The translations under genes and the position numbers were made by a program. A model generated the notes under the pieces. It was not told the origin of the DNA and did not search any database. It saw only the letters and a list, made by a program, of their open reading frames with translations. A DNA stretch of 64,000 nt from Rhizobium croatiense (GTDB lineage: Bacteria; Pseudomonadota; Alphaproteobacteria; Rhizobiales; Rhizobiaceae): contig NZ_JAILYJ010000001.1 of NCBI RefSeq assembly GCF_019793465.1, positions 522,316 to 586,315 of the forward strand, given 5' to 3'. Positions 50,925 through 59,550 of this stretch are shown here, piece after piece. The number at the start of each line of letters is the position of its first letter. Within the stretch, counting starts at the first letter, position 1.

Positions 50925-51940
50925 GGGTGATCCTCCCCGAACGCCGCACCCTCGCCGTTGATCACGCGAAGGTGCTGTTCCATGTCGACATTCCGCCCCG
51001 AAAGGATCGCAACGACTGGGCCGCCAGAGCGGATCTTTCCGGCCAGCAGCGCTGCAATTCCGACCGCTCCAGCCCCCTCGACGACCTCGCTCTCGCAGGC
51101 ATAGGCATGGCGCATGCCGGCTGCGATTTCGGCCTCGGTCAGCAGGATGACGTCATCGAGAAGTGCGCGGCACATGGCGAAAGTCACGCGATTGTCGAGG
51201 CCAATGCCGCCGCCAAGCGAGTCGGCAAGGCTCGGCTTTTCCTCGACCTGCACCGGCCGTCCGGCATCGAGGCTCGCCTTCATCGCCGCCCCCTGTTCCA
51301 TCGTCAGGCCGATCACTCTCACCTTCGGACTGACGCCCTTGACCGCGGCGGCGACACCCGCCGCAAGGCCGCCGCCTGACAGCGGCACGAGAACGATCGC
51401 CGCCTCCGGCAATGCATCGATGATTTCGAGCCCGAGCGTCCCCTGCCCGGCGACGATGTCAGGATTGTCGAAGGGCGGGACCATGACCAGCCCCTCCTCT
51501 CGCACCAGCCGGTTCACCTCCTGCTGCGCCTCGTCCTGCGATCGCCCGACGATGCGCACATCGGCGCCGAGACGGCGGATTTCCGCAACCTTGTTCTCCG
51601 GTACCAGCCGCGACATGCAGATCGTCGCGACCGCGCCTTGCGCCTTCGCGGCATGGGCAAGCGCCCGGCCGTGATTTCCGGTCGATGCGGCGACGACGCC
51701 GCGCGCCCGTTGCGCCGATGACAATGACAGCACCGCATTGGTCGCCCCGCGCAGCTTGAAGCTGCCCGTCGTCTGATGATGTTCGAGCTTCAGCCAGACC
51801 GGAACGCCGGCAATCTCACTGAGCGATGCCGACCGCACCATGGGTGTCTGGACAATCCGGCCGTCGATCCGCCGCGCCGCCGCACGAATGTCCTCCAACG
51901 AAACCGGCAGGGCGCTCGCCATGATCTTAGCCATCCCCAT
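50921..51940 (-). CDS. eutB: Threonine-dehydratase-like PLP enzyme EutB
   Basis: 339 residues of PLP fold type II. The Schiff-base Lys62 lies in TTGSFKLRGA; the phosphate-binding glycine loop is SGGGLAAG near 187, and the ribose-type ASTGNHGRAL near 85-94 is the substrate binding loop. In ectoine clusters EutB is thought to dehydrate an intermediate of 5-hydroxyectoine breakdown. Starts at ATG 51940, 14 bp inside the 3' end of eutA; a later ATG (MAKIM) is possible. Confidence 0.93.
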   Translation of the reverse strand: MGMAKIMASALPVSLEDIRAAARRIDGRIVQTPMVRSASLSEIAGVPVWLKLEHHQTTGSFKLRGATNAVLSLSSAQRARGVVAASTGNHGRALAHAAKAQGAVATICMSRLVPENKVAEIRRLGADVRIVGRSQDEAQQEVNRLVREEGLVMVPPFDNPDIVAGQGTLGLEIIDALPEAAIVLVPLSGGGLAAGVAAAVKGVSPKVRVIGLTMEQGAAMKASLDAGRPVQVEEKPSLADSLGGGIGLDNRVTFAMCRALLDDVILLTEAEIAAGMRHAYACESEVVEGAGAVGIAALLAGKIRSGGPVVAILSGRNVDMEQHLRVINGEGAAFGEDHP

Positions 51941-52703
51941 AGGGCCGGTTCATCAGCTGACCGAGCTCGGGCCGTGCCCGTTCATCGCCGCAGAGCCTCA
52001 GGCAGGCCCAGGCGGTTGCGAGATTGCTGGTCACCACCGGTTTGCCGGTCTCCGCTTCGATGCGGGCGGCGACTTGTGCGGCGCGCAGAGCAGTGCAGGA
52101 GATGAACAGCGCATCGGATTGCGGCGCCAGCGCTTCGCGCGCGAAGACGGCGATCTCATCGGGCGCAATCCGGGCCATCTCGCGATCGTCGCTCAGGCCG
52201 AGGCAGGTGAAGCGGTCGATCGCAAAACCGAGAGCTGCGAAATAATCCGCCATCGGCCGGCTGGTCTCGATCGTATAAGGCGTCAGCACCGAAATCCGGC
52301 GGGCGCCGAGCGCCTTCAGACCCTTCACCGCCGCCGCCGTCGGAGTCACCACCGAAGCACCCGGCTTTGACGCGTGGATCGCCGCCTCGATATTGCGGTC
52401 GCCGATGACGACCGAGGCGGATGTGCAGGAATACATGATCGCGTCCAGCGGCTCATCCGGCAGGATCAGCCCGGCGCCTTCCGTCAGCGACGGCTGCATC
52501 TTCAAAAGGTTCTCAGGCGTCACCGGATTGGCGTAGGGGATGCGGCTGACATAGACGCCGATGCGGTCGCTGGCGACCATGCGCTGGAAGTCGACTTCGG
52601 TCGTGTGGTCGGTCGCCAGGATGACGAGGCCGATGCGTTTTTCGAGTGGCCGGTTATCCAGTCGCGGCCGCCGGCCGGCGGGTATGATTTCGATCCTTGT
52701 CAT
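51927..52703 (-). CDS. eutA: Asp/Glu racemase-like enzyme EutA
   Basis: 258 residues related to maleate isomerase/arylmalonate decarboxylase. The two active-site cysteines are visible in AIMYSCTSAS and LFISCTALR, as in family racemases. Assigned in ectoine clusters to racemisation or isomerisation of hydroxyectoine breakdown. It lies directly downstream of ehuD, only 1 bp apart, and overlaps eutB. Confidence 0.93.
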   Translation of the reverse strand: MTRIEIIPAGRRPRLDNRPLEKRIGLVILATDHTTEVDFQRMVASDRIGVYVSRIPYANPVTPENLLKMQPSLTEGAGLILPDEPLDAIMYSCTSASVVIGDRNIEAAIHASKPGASVVTPTAAAVKGLKALGARRISVLTPYTIETSRPMADYFAALGFAIDRFTCLGLSDDREMARIAPDEIAVFAREALAPQSDALFISCTALRAAQVAARIEAETGKPVVTSNLATAWACLRLCGDERARPELGQLMNRPYGDG

Positions 52704-52704
52704 G

Positions 52705-53364
52705 TCAGTCGTCCATCCTGGCGTAGCGCTCCTCGAGCCAGCGCAATCCGAGAACCGAGATCAGGCTGATGACGAGGAAGAAGACGCCGACCAACGTCAT
52801 CGGCTCGATGTAGCGATAATTGCTGTTGGCGATGCTCTTTGCCTGGTTCATCAGTTCGAGCACGGTGATCGCCGAAAGCAGCGGCGTCTCCTTGAACATG
52901 GCGATGAAGTAGTTGGCGAGCGCCGGGATCATCGGCGGGATCGCCTGCGGCAGGACCACGTGGATCCAGGCCTGGCGCGTCGTCAGATTGGTGGCCTTGG
53001 CCGCCTCCCATTGTCCGCGCGGCACATTCTCGATGCCGGCGCGATAGACCTCGGCGGTATAGGTCGCATAGTGAATGCCCATGCCGATGACGCCGGCGGT
53101 GAGCGGCGACAGCCGGATGCCGATATCCGGCAGCACGTAGAAGATGAAATAGAGCTGCACCAGCAGCGGCGTGCCGCGGATGAATTCCGAGACCAAACCG
53201 ACCGTGCGTGAGACGGCCGCGTCGGGGGATCGCCGCACAATGGCAAGCGCCAGCCCGACGACCATGGCGACCGCAGCGCCGATGACGGTGGCAAGTATGG
53301 TGATCTTGAACCCTTCGAGAAGGGTCGGCATGATCTGCCAGACGAAATCCCAATCCCATTCCAT
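52705..53364 (-). CDS. ehuD: Ectoine/hydroxyectoine ABC transporter permease EhuD
   Basis: 219-residue PAAT permease: VSEFIRGTPLLVQLYFIFYVLP near 57-78 and the EAA loop EAAKATNLTTRQAWIHVVLPQA near 118-139. The last of the four transporter genes, 4 bp after ehuC and immediately before eutA, so uptake and breakdown genes form one transcription unit. Confidence 0.93.
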   Translation of the reverse strand: MEWDWDFVWQIMPTLLEGFKITILATVIGAAVAMVVGLALAIVRRSPDAAVSRTVGLVSEFIRGTPLLVQLYFIFYVLPDIGIRLSPLTAGVIGMGIHYATYTAEVYRAGIENVPRGQWEAAKATNLTTRQAWIHVVLPQAIPPMIPALANYFIAMFKETPLLSAITVLELMNQAKSIANSNYRYIEPMTLVGVFFLVISLISVLGLRWLEERYARMDD

Positions 53365-53368
53365 CTGG

Positions 53369-54028
53369 TCAGGTCCTTATGCCATCGACGGCACGCGCCA
53401 TCCGCCGCTCCAGCCAGCGCATTGCCGCCGAAATCGCCAGGGCCATGAGAAAATAGAGGATGAGGATCGTTGCGAAGGGCACCAGCGTGTTGCCGGTCTG
53501 CGCCCGCACCACCTGCGCCTGGAAGGTCATGTCCGTCAGCGAGATCAGCGACACCACGGCCGTGCCCTTCAATAGCTCGATCGCATTGTTGCAGAAGGTC
53601 GGCAGCATCAGCGGCAGCGCCTGCGGCAGGATGACGTGGCGCATGCGCTGATAGCGCGACAGGTTGAGCGCGACACAGGCTTCCGACTGTTCGCGCCCGA
53701 CGGCCTTGACGGCGCCGCGCACCACTTCCGCGCCATAGGCGCCGACATTCAGGCCGAGCGCGAGCACGCCGGCCTGCAGCGGCGTCAGCGTCACCCCTGC
53801 GAAGGGCAGCACGAAATAGACCCAAAAGAGCTGGACGAAGATCGAGGTGCCGCGAAAGAATTCGATATAGGCGGTTGCCAGAGCCCGGACGGCAAAGAAG
53901 CGCGACAGGCGGCCGAGACCGGCCAGGAAGGCCATGACAAGCGCCAGCGCCGAGCCCATGACCGTCAGCTGGAGCGTCACCAGGGCGCCCTGAAGGATCA
54001 GTGTCAGATAGCCGGACCATACCGACAT
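53369..54028 (-). CDS. ehuC: Ectoine/hydroxyectoine ABC transporter permease EhuC
   Basis: 219 residues from ATG 54028 (MSVWSGYLTLILQGALVTLQ). An earlier in-frame ATG would add 13 residues with no hydrophobic character. Contains YIEFFRGTSIFVQLFWVYFVLP near 55-76 and EACVALNLSRYQRMRHVILPQA as the EAA loop. It partners EhuD. An 80 bp gap separates it from ehuB. Confidence 0.92.
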   Translation of the reverse strand: MSVWSGYLTLILQGALVTLQLTVMGSALALVMAFLAGLGRLSRFFAVRALATAYIEFFRGTSIFVQLFWVYFVLPFAGVTLTPLQAGVLALGLNVGAYGAEVVRGAVKAVGREQSEACVALNLSRYQRMRHVILPQALPLMLPTFCNNAIELLKGTAVVSLISLTDMTFQAQVVRAQTGNTLVPFATILILYFLMALAISAAMRWLERRMARAVDGIRT

Positions 54029-54108
54029 CGGCAACTCGCTTCTCTGGAGATCGTTTGAGGAGCACATCGGCCATGCGCCCTGCCCATGGCCGGCGTTCTC
54101 ACGTCAGT

Positions 54109-54954
54109 TTACTTGGCCGGGGCGCAGAGCTTTTCGCGGCTCGTCGACATCGCCGCCTTGGCCGAGAAGCCGTAGGGTTCAATGATCTTGGCGAATTCGC
54201 CGGATTCCTTCAGCTTCTTCAGCTCGACATCGAAGGCATCGCGCAGCGCAACGTCCTGCTTGCGGAAGGCGGCGCCATCGCAATAGACCGGTGCATTGAC
54301 GACGGGGGCGACGGTTTCGAGGTTCGGATCCTTCGCCTTCGCCATCAGATCGTGGATCGACAGAACCGGCAGCGAATAGACGTCGATGCGGCCGTCCTGC
54401 AGCATCTTGATGCCGCTCTGCCCATCCGGAACGACGATGACGCGGTCGCGCGGCACACCGGCTTCCAGCGCCAGCTTCTCCTCGGTGCCGCCGCCCGGCG
54501 CGCCGATCTTGGCATCCGGATTGTCGGCAATATCCTTGTAGCTCGTCAACTTCAGCGGGTTGCCTTTCTTGAGGGCAAAGGCCTCGGCATCGCAAAGGAT
54601 CGGTTCGGAATAGGCAACGGCATTGCAACGCTCCGGCTTCATGAAGAGGCCGGCGGTGATCGCGTCGTGGCGGCCGGCCTGCAGGCCGGGGATCATCGCG
54701 CCATATTCCGAGATCGAGGCGACGACTTCCTTGACGCCAAGCTTTTCGAAGATGGCGCGTGCCACGTCGGGCGCGGCGCCCGACACCTTGCCGTCGGCGC
54801 CGACGGCGGTGAACGGCGGCTCGTTGGCGATGGCGATGCGGGCAAAACCCTGTTCCTTCAGCTGTTCGAGCTTGTCATCGGCGGAGGCCGGGGCGACCGC
54901 CGTAACCAGAAGCGCCGACAGGCTGGCGGCGCTCAAAAAATATCCTGCTTTCAT
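54109..54954 (-). CDS. ehuB: Ectoine/5-hydroxyectoine-binding protein EhuB
   Basis: 281 residues with signal peptide (cut near ASA-DD). The ligand cage of Sinorhizobium EhuB (Glu21, Phe24, Tyr60, Phe80, Arg85 in mature numbering) is conserved at Glu45, Phe48, Tyr84, Phe104 and Arg109 of the precursor, in EPPF, SEYGAMIP and LFMKPER, with identical spacing. This strongly supports ectoine and hydroxyectoine as ligands. Start ATG 54954 gives the signal peptide; a longer frame overlaps ehuA. Confidence 0.95.
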   Translation of the reverse strand: MKAGYFLSAASLSALLVTAVAPASADDKLEQLKEQGFARIAIANEPPFTAVGADGKVSGAAPDVARAIFEKLGVKEVVASISEYGAMIPGLQAGRHDAITAGLFMKPERCNAVAYSEPILCDAEAFALKKGNPLKLTSYKDIADNPDAKIGAPGGGTEEKLALEAGVPRDRVIVVPDGQSGIKMLQDGRIDVYSLPVLSIHDLMAKAKDPNLETVAPVVNAPVYCDGAAFRKQDVALRDAFDVELKKLKESGEFAKIIEPYGFSAKAAMSTSREKLCAPAK

Positions 54955-55012
54955 CGTTCCCAACTCCTCTGGCTTTCTCTTTGCGTTTTGTTCTTGCGGG
55001 CAATGTCTGAGG

Positions 55013-55798
55013 TCAGACGCGGTGCCCTGCCGCAATGATCTTGCGCAGGAAGGTCTGCGTCCTCTCCTGCGTCGGATTGCGAAAGATGTCGGCCGGCTTG
55101 CCTTCCTCGACGATCTTGCCGCGATCGAAAAACAGCACGCGGTCGGCGAAATCATGGGCAAAACCCATCTCATGGGTGACGAGAAGCATCGTCATGTCGG
55201 TCTCGGAGGCGAGCTTTCGCATAACGTTCAGCACCTCCTCGACCAGTTCCGGGTCGAGCGCCGAAGTCACCTCGTCGAACAGCATGATCTTCGGCGACAG
55301 CGCCAGCGCGCGGGCAATGGCGACGCGCTGCTTCTGCCCGCCGGAAAGCTGCGCCGGCACGCTTTTCGCCTTGTCGGCAAGGCCGACCATATCGAGAAGC
55401 TCCATCGCCCGCTTCTCGGCTTGCGGCCGCTTGATGCCCTTGGTCAGCATCGGCGCCAGCGTCACGTTGTCGAGGACGCATTTATGCGGGAACAGGTTGA
55501 AGTGCTGGAAGACCATGCCGATCTTTTCCCGCATGCGATGCAGGTGCCGCTCATCGGCCGCCACCAGCCCGCTGCCGCCAGGCATGTGGTAGAGCTGCTC
55601 GCCGTCGACCTCGATATGGCCGCCGCTGATCGTCTCCAGCGTCATCAGGATGCGCAGGATCGTCGTCTTGCCGGAGCCGGACGGCCCGATCAGCGCCAGT
55701 TTCTCGCCCGGCATGACATTCATCGACAGGCCGTCGAGCACGGTCAGCGGACCGTATCTCTTGACGATGTTGTCGATGCGGATGATGGGCGCAGGCAT
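55013..55798 (-). CDS. ehuA: Ectoine/hydroxyectoine ABC transporter ATP-binding protein EhuA
   Basis: 261 residues. Walker A GPSGSGKTT near 38, Q-loop FQHFNLFPH near 96 (His replaces the second Gln of the usual FQQFNLFPH), signature LSGGQKQR near 147, Walker [15 protein letters not shown] near 168. First gene of the ehu-eut operon. The 122 bp upstream contain two direct repeats that are candidate EnuR sites. It energises EhuCD. Confidence 0.95.
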   Translation of the reverse strand: MPAPIIRIDNIVKRYGPLTVLDGLSMNVMPGEKLALIGPSGSGKTTILRILMTLETISGGHIEVDGEQLYHMPGGSGLVAADERHLHRMREKIGMVFQHFNLFPHKCVLDNVTLAPMLTKGIKRPQAEKRAMELLDMVGLADKAKSVPAQLSGGQKQRVAIARALALSPKIMLFDEVTSALDPELVEEVLNVMRKLASETDMTMLLVTHEMGFAHDFADRVLFFDRGKIVEEGKPADIFRNPTQERTQTFLRKIIAAGHRV

Positions 55799-55852
55799 TC
55801 ATGTCTCTCCTTGTTGAGACAAGCAATGACCTAACGATGACGGCCCACGAAA

Positions 55853-55887
55853 ATCATGTCAATTCGTAAAATAATATCATGACAATT
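55853..55887 (-). promoter_or_regulatory. Direct repeats and -35-like box at the ehuA promoter (candidate EnuR operator)
   Basis: ATCATGTCAATT (55853-55864) and ATCATGACAATT (55876-55887) differ at one base and start 23 bp apart, about two helical turns. Read on the ehuA strand they contain TTGACA at 55862-55857, a good -35 box, with a weak -10 (CATCGT) 17 bases on. MocR-type regulators such as GabR bind direct repeats in this manner, so this is a candidate EnuR operator. Confidence 0.5.
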
Positions 55888-55920
55888 ATTCTGCGCCTGC
55901 CGGCAAATGCGGCAGCAGCG

Positions 55921-57306
55921 TCAAATCGCAAGCAGCAGTTCCTCCGGATTTCCCTGCGCCAGCGAGGCAACGATCCCGAGTCCTGTCCGCAGCTCGCCTT
56001 CCGTCGTCGAGCCGAGCGAGATGCGCACCGCCGGCGTCCAGCCGTGATCGGTGGTGTGGAAGGATTTGCCCGGCGCAATCGCCACGCCGCGCAGCCTTGC
56101 CTGCGACACGAAACCATCCTCTGTATGGCTGCCGGACAGCGGCAGCCATACATGCAGGCTTTGCGGGTGCGTTCGATAGGACAGGCCGGCCAGCATCTCC
56201 GCCGCGATCGCGTGGCGTCCGACAAGGGCGCGGCGCTGCCAGTTGACAAGTTCAATCGCCGTGCCGTCGCTGACCCAGCGGCTGGCGATCTCGGCCATGG
56301 CAGGCGTCGCCATCCAGCTGGAGACGAGATGCCGGTTGGCGACGGCGGCGACATAGCGGTCGGGCGCGACGAGGTAGCCGATCCTGAGGCCGGGAACGGT
56401 GATCTTCGTAAAGCTCGTGACGTAGAGCGTGCGCTCCGGCGCGAAGGCCGCCATCGGCGGCGCCCGGTCCTCGATCATCGGCCCGAGAATGTCGTTTTCG
56501 ATGATCGCTATGTCATGCTTGGCGGCGACGGCGGCAAGCGCCTGCCGGCGCTCGGCGCTCATCAGCGCCGCCATCGGATTGATCACCGAGGGCTGCAGGA
56601 AAATTGCCCGGATCGGCCCGGTCCGGCAGGCCTCGTCCAGCGCTTCGGGGATCATGCCTTCCTCGTCGATCGCCAACCCTTCGAGGTGCAGGCCGAGATA
56701 GCCGCAGAGCGGCACCAGCGTATGGTGGCTGACCGCTTCGGTCGCAATCGTCGAGCCGGGCGGTGCGACGCTCATCAGCGCCACCGTCATGCCGGAGGTC
56801 GCGCCATTCGTCAGGCTGATGTTCAGCGGCGACACGTCGAGTCCGCAGCGCGCCAGCCATTCGGTGGCGACGACGCGGTGACGCGGAAACACCATATTCG
56901 GCCGGAACGACAGGGCAGAGCTGGAAGGCAGGTTTTCGGAAAGCCAGCCGAACGCCTGGCGCATTTTTTCCAGATGAATCTGCTCGCAGACCGGCTTCAG
57001 GATCGACAGATCGATCACCTCGCCCAGCCGTTCCGGCAGATAGGGCGGCTCCGGCTCAGGCGGCCGCGTCTGCACGAAACTGCCGCGGCCGATCTCGCCT
57101 GCGATCAGCCCCCGACGGCTCAGCTCGTCATAGGCGCGGCTCACCGTCTGCACGGAAAGATGCAGATCATCCGCCAGCTTGCGATGCGGCGGCAATTGCA
57201 CCCCGTCGGAGAGCTTGCCGTCGGTGATCGCGTTGGCGATCTGCTCGGCGAGTGAAAGATAGGCCGGCCGGCGGAGTTGAGAGGGATCGGGGCGCCACTT
57301 TGTCAT
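55921..57306 (-). CDS. enuR: MocR-type (GntR-aminotransferase) regulator EnuR
   Basis: 461 residues. An N-terminal GntR winged helix (LSLAEQIANAITDGKL, PHRKLADDLHLSVQTVSRAYDELSRRGLI, to about 70) is fused to an aminotransferase class I-like domain. The PLP lysine is Lys301 in TSFTKITVPGLRIGYL, close to the Lys302 reported for EnuR of Ruegeria pomeroyi. EnuR represses ectoine catabolism and is relieved by N-alpha-acetyl-diaminobutyrate. Starts at ATG 57306; convergent geometry places it with its 3' end facing the ehuA promoter and its 5' end facing doeX. Confidence 0.95.
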   Translation of the reverse strand: MTKWRPDPSQLRRPAYLSLAEQIANAITDGKLSDGVQLPPHRKLADDLHLSVQTVSRAYDELSRRGLIAGEIGRGSFVQTRPPEPEPPYLPERLGEVIDLSILKPVCEQIHLEKMRQAFGWLSENLPSSSALSFRPNMVFPRHRVVATEWLARCGLDVSPLNISLTNGATSGMTVALMSVAPPGSTIATEAVSHHTLVPLCGYLGLHLEGLAIDEEGMIPEALDEACRTGPIRAIFLQPSVINPMAALMSAERRQALAAVAAKHDIAIIENDILGPMIEDRAPPMAAFAPERTLYVTSFTKITVPGLRIGYLVAPDRYVAAVANRHLVSSWMATPAMAEIASRWVSDGTAIELVNWQRRALVGRHAIAAEMLAGLSYRTHPQSLHVWLPLSGSHTEDGFVSQARLRGVAIAPGKSFHTTDHGWTPAVRISLGSTTEGELRTGLGIVASLAQGNPEELLLAI

Positions 57307-57337
57307 GATTTCAACACTGCTGAAAATCAGTTCAATT

Positions 57338-57365
57338 GACAATGCCAAAATGCGCTTTCATTGTC
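57338..57365. promoter_or_regulatory. Inverted repeat between enuR and doeX
   Basis: GACAATG and CATTGTC form a 7 bp inverted repeat across 28 bp in the 101 bp divergent region, next to CAATTGACA, which shares AATTGACA with the ehuA repeats. It is a candidate site for EnuR or DoeX acting on both genes. Confidence 0.4.
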
Positions 57366-57407
57366 TTTTCGCTGCGTTTGAAATGATTTCTTTCTGAAGA
57401 AAGCACC

Positions 57408-57905
57408 ATGAAGCTCGACGCCATCGACCTGCGCATTCTCGACGCCGTCCAGCGCGACGGCCGCATCACCAAGCTGGCGCTGGCCGAAAAGGCCGGACTG
57501 TCGCCGACGCCGTGCTGGATGCGGCTGCGCAAGCTTGAAAAGGCCGGTGTTATCACCGGCTACCACGCCCGCATCGCCCCGCGGCGCATCGCGCCGGTTG
57601 CCAGCGTGATGATGGAAGTGACGCTCGCCAATCACCGCCAGGCCGATTTCGAGCGCTTCGAACGTACCATTGCCGCAATCCCCGAGGTCGTCGCCTGCTG
57701 GTCGGTGGGTGGTGGCGTCGATTACATTCTGAAGATCATGACGGCCGACATCGACGCCTACCAGCGACTGGTCGATGGGCTTCTCGACCGCGAACTCGGC
57801 ATCGACCGCTACTTCACCTATATCGTCACCAAAACGGTGAAGGAGGAAGCAGTCGTTCCGGTCTCTTCCTTCGCCGCGTCCGGCGATGAGGAAAGCGCTT
57901 CCTAG
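57408..57905 (+). CDS. doeX: Lrp/AsnC-family regulator DoeX
   Basis: 165 residues: AsnC-type helix-turn-helix ITKLALAEKAGLSPTPCWMRLRKLEKAGVITGY near 25-57, then an ACT-like AsnC effector domain (MMEVTLANHRQADFERFERTIAAIPEV). DoeX accompanies ectoine degradation genes in many proteobacteria. Divergent from enuR and 120 bp upstream of doeC, which it probably co-regulates with EnuR. Confidence 0.93.
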   Translation: MKLDAIDLRILDAVQRDGRITKLALAEKAGLSPTPCWMRLRKLEKAGVITGYHARIAPRRIAPVASVMMEVTLANHRQADFERFERTIAAIPEVVACWSVGGGVDYILKIMTADIDAYQRLVDGLLDRELGIDRYFTYIVTKTVKEEAVVPVSSFAASGDEESAS

Positions 57906-58025
57906 ACAATCTCTCTTTCCGGCGGCTGTGCTTTAGCCCGTTTCTCTCTTTTCGCCATCGCCAAAGGACAATCTCTCAGCCGCTCCTGTGGAAGACTTCA
58001 CGTCACCGCAACGAGGAGATTGGAC

Positions 58026-59522
58026 ATGACTGCCGTTTTTGCCCGCCCCGCCTATCACGACGCGCTGTCGCGGCTCGCCGATCGTCACCTCCTGCGCGAT
58101 CTCGCCTATGTCGGCGGCCGGTGGATCGCCGGTGCAACGGGAAAGAGCTTCGCCGTCACCGATCCGGCTTCTTCGGCGACGCTCACCTGGGTTGCGAGCC
58201 TCGGTGCCGAAGAGACGGCAAAGGCGATCGATGCGGCGTCGGACGCCCTTGCCGTCTGGCGCGCGATGCTGCCGCAGAACCGTGCGGCGATCCTGCGCAG
58301 ATGGCACGCGCTGATGCTTGCGGCGAAAGAAGATCTGGCGCTGATCATGACGCTCGAACAGGGCAAGCCGCTTGCCGAAGCGCGCGGCGAGATCGATTAC
58401 GCCGCCTCCTTCATCGAGTGGTATGCCGAGGAAGGCAAGCGACTGAACGCCGAAAGCGTCACCAGCCATCTGCCCGGGGCGGAAATGATCGTCCGGCGCG
58501 AGGCGCTCGGCGTCGTCGGCATCGTCACGCCCTGGAATTTTCCTTCCGCCATGCTCACCCGAAAGGCGGCCGCCGCGCTTGCCGCCGGCTGCACCGTCGT
58601 CGCCCACCCCTCCTCGGAAACGCCGCTTTCTGCCCTCGCGCTTGCCGAACTCGGTGAACGGGCCGGCATTCCCGCCGGTGTCTTCAATGTGGTCACCGGC
58701 CATGCCGCAACGATCGTCGGACGCATGTGCGCCGATATCCGCCTGCGCGCGATGAGCTTTACCGGCTCCACCGAGGTCGGCCGCCTGATCGCCGCGCAAT
58801 GCGCGCCAACGATGAAACGGCTGGTGATGGAGCTCGGCGGCCACGCGCCGCTGATCGTCTTCGACGATGCCGATGTCGCAAAAGCGGTCGAGATCGCCGT
58901 TGACGCCAAGTTCGCCACATCCGGCCAGGATTGCCTTGCCGCCAACCGCATCTTCGTCCAGCGGCGCATCGCCGATGCCTTCGCCAAGGCCTTTGCCGCC
59001 CGCATCGGCGAGCTGAAGGTCGGCGCAGGGCTTGAGGAAGGAAGCGAGATCGGCCCGCTGATGCATGAACGCGCCGTCGTCAAGGTTGAGGAGCAGGTCG
59101 CCGACGCGCTGGCGCAGGGCGCCCGGCTCGTCATCGGCGGCAGCCGCCACAAGGCCGGCCGGCTCTTCTATCGGCCGACGCTTTTGACGGATGTGCCGGC
59201 GAATGCGCTGATCATGCGTGAGGAAACTTTCGGGCCTGTGGCGGCGCTGACCACCTTCGACACCGAAGAAGAGGTCGTTGCCCGCGCCAATGATAGCGAA
59301 TACGGCCTCGTCGCCTATGTGGTTACCGAGAACGGCGCCCGTCAGATGCGTCTCGGCCGTGCGCTGGAATATGGCATGGTGGCGGTCAACCGCGTGAAGA
59401 TCACCGGCGGCCCCATTCCCTTCGGCGGCTGGAAGCAGTCTGGCCTCGGCCGCGAGGGCTCGCGCCACGGACTCGAGGCCTTCACCGAACTCAAATATCT
59501 CTGCATCGACACCGCCGCCTGA
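58026..59522 (+). CDS. doeC: Aspartate-semialdehyde dehydrogenase of ectoine degradation
   Basis: 498-residue aldehyde dehydrogenase. Catalytic Cys303 in SGQDC, general base Glu269 in MELGG, and Asn171 in PWNF are present. The cofactor-binding Lys usually in the KPSE motif (here VVAHPSSETP) is His194, an uncommon substitution. Gene order and the aminotransferase next door identify it as DoeC (Ssd), oxidising aspartate semialdehyde to aspartate. ATG 58026 follows GAGGAGATTGGAC and is preferred to the TTG six bases earlier. Confidence 0.92.
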   Translation: MTAVFARPAYHDALSRLADRHLLRDLAYVGGRWIAGATGKSFAVTDPASSATLTWVASLGAEETAKAIDAASDALAVWRAMLPQNRAAILRRWHALMLAAKEDLALIMTLEQGKPLAEARGEIDYAASFIEWYAEEGKRLNAESVTSHLPGAEMIVRREALGVVGIVTPWNFPSAMLTRKAAAALAAGCTVVAHPSSETPLSALALAELGERAGIPAGVFNVVTGHAATIVGRMCADIRLRAMSFTGSTEVGRLIAAQCAPTMKRLVMELGGHAPLIVFDDADVAKAVEIAVDAKFATSGQDCLAANRIFVQRRIADAFAKAFAARIGELKVGAGLEEGSEIGPLMHERAVVKVEEQVADALAQGARLVIGGSRHKAGRLFYRPTLLTDVPANALIMREETFGPVAALTTFDTEEEVVARANDSEYGLVAYVVTENGARQMRLGRALEYGMVAVNRVKITGGPIPFGGWKQSGLGREGSRHGLEAFTELKYLCIDTAA

Positions 59523-59550
59523 GCACCCAATTTCAAGAAGAGGACAGGAC

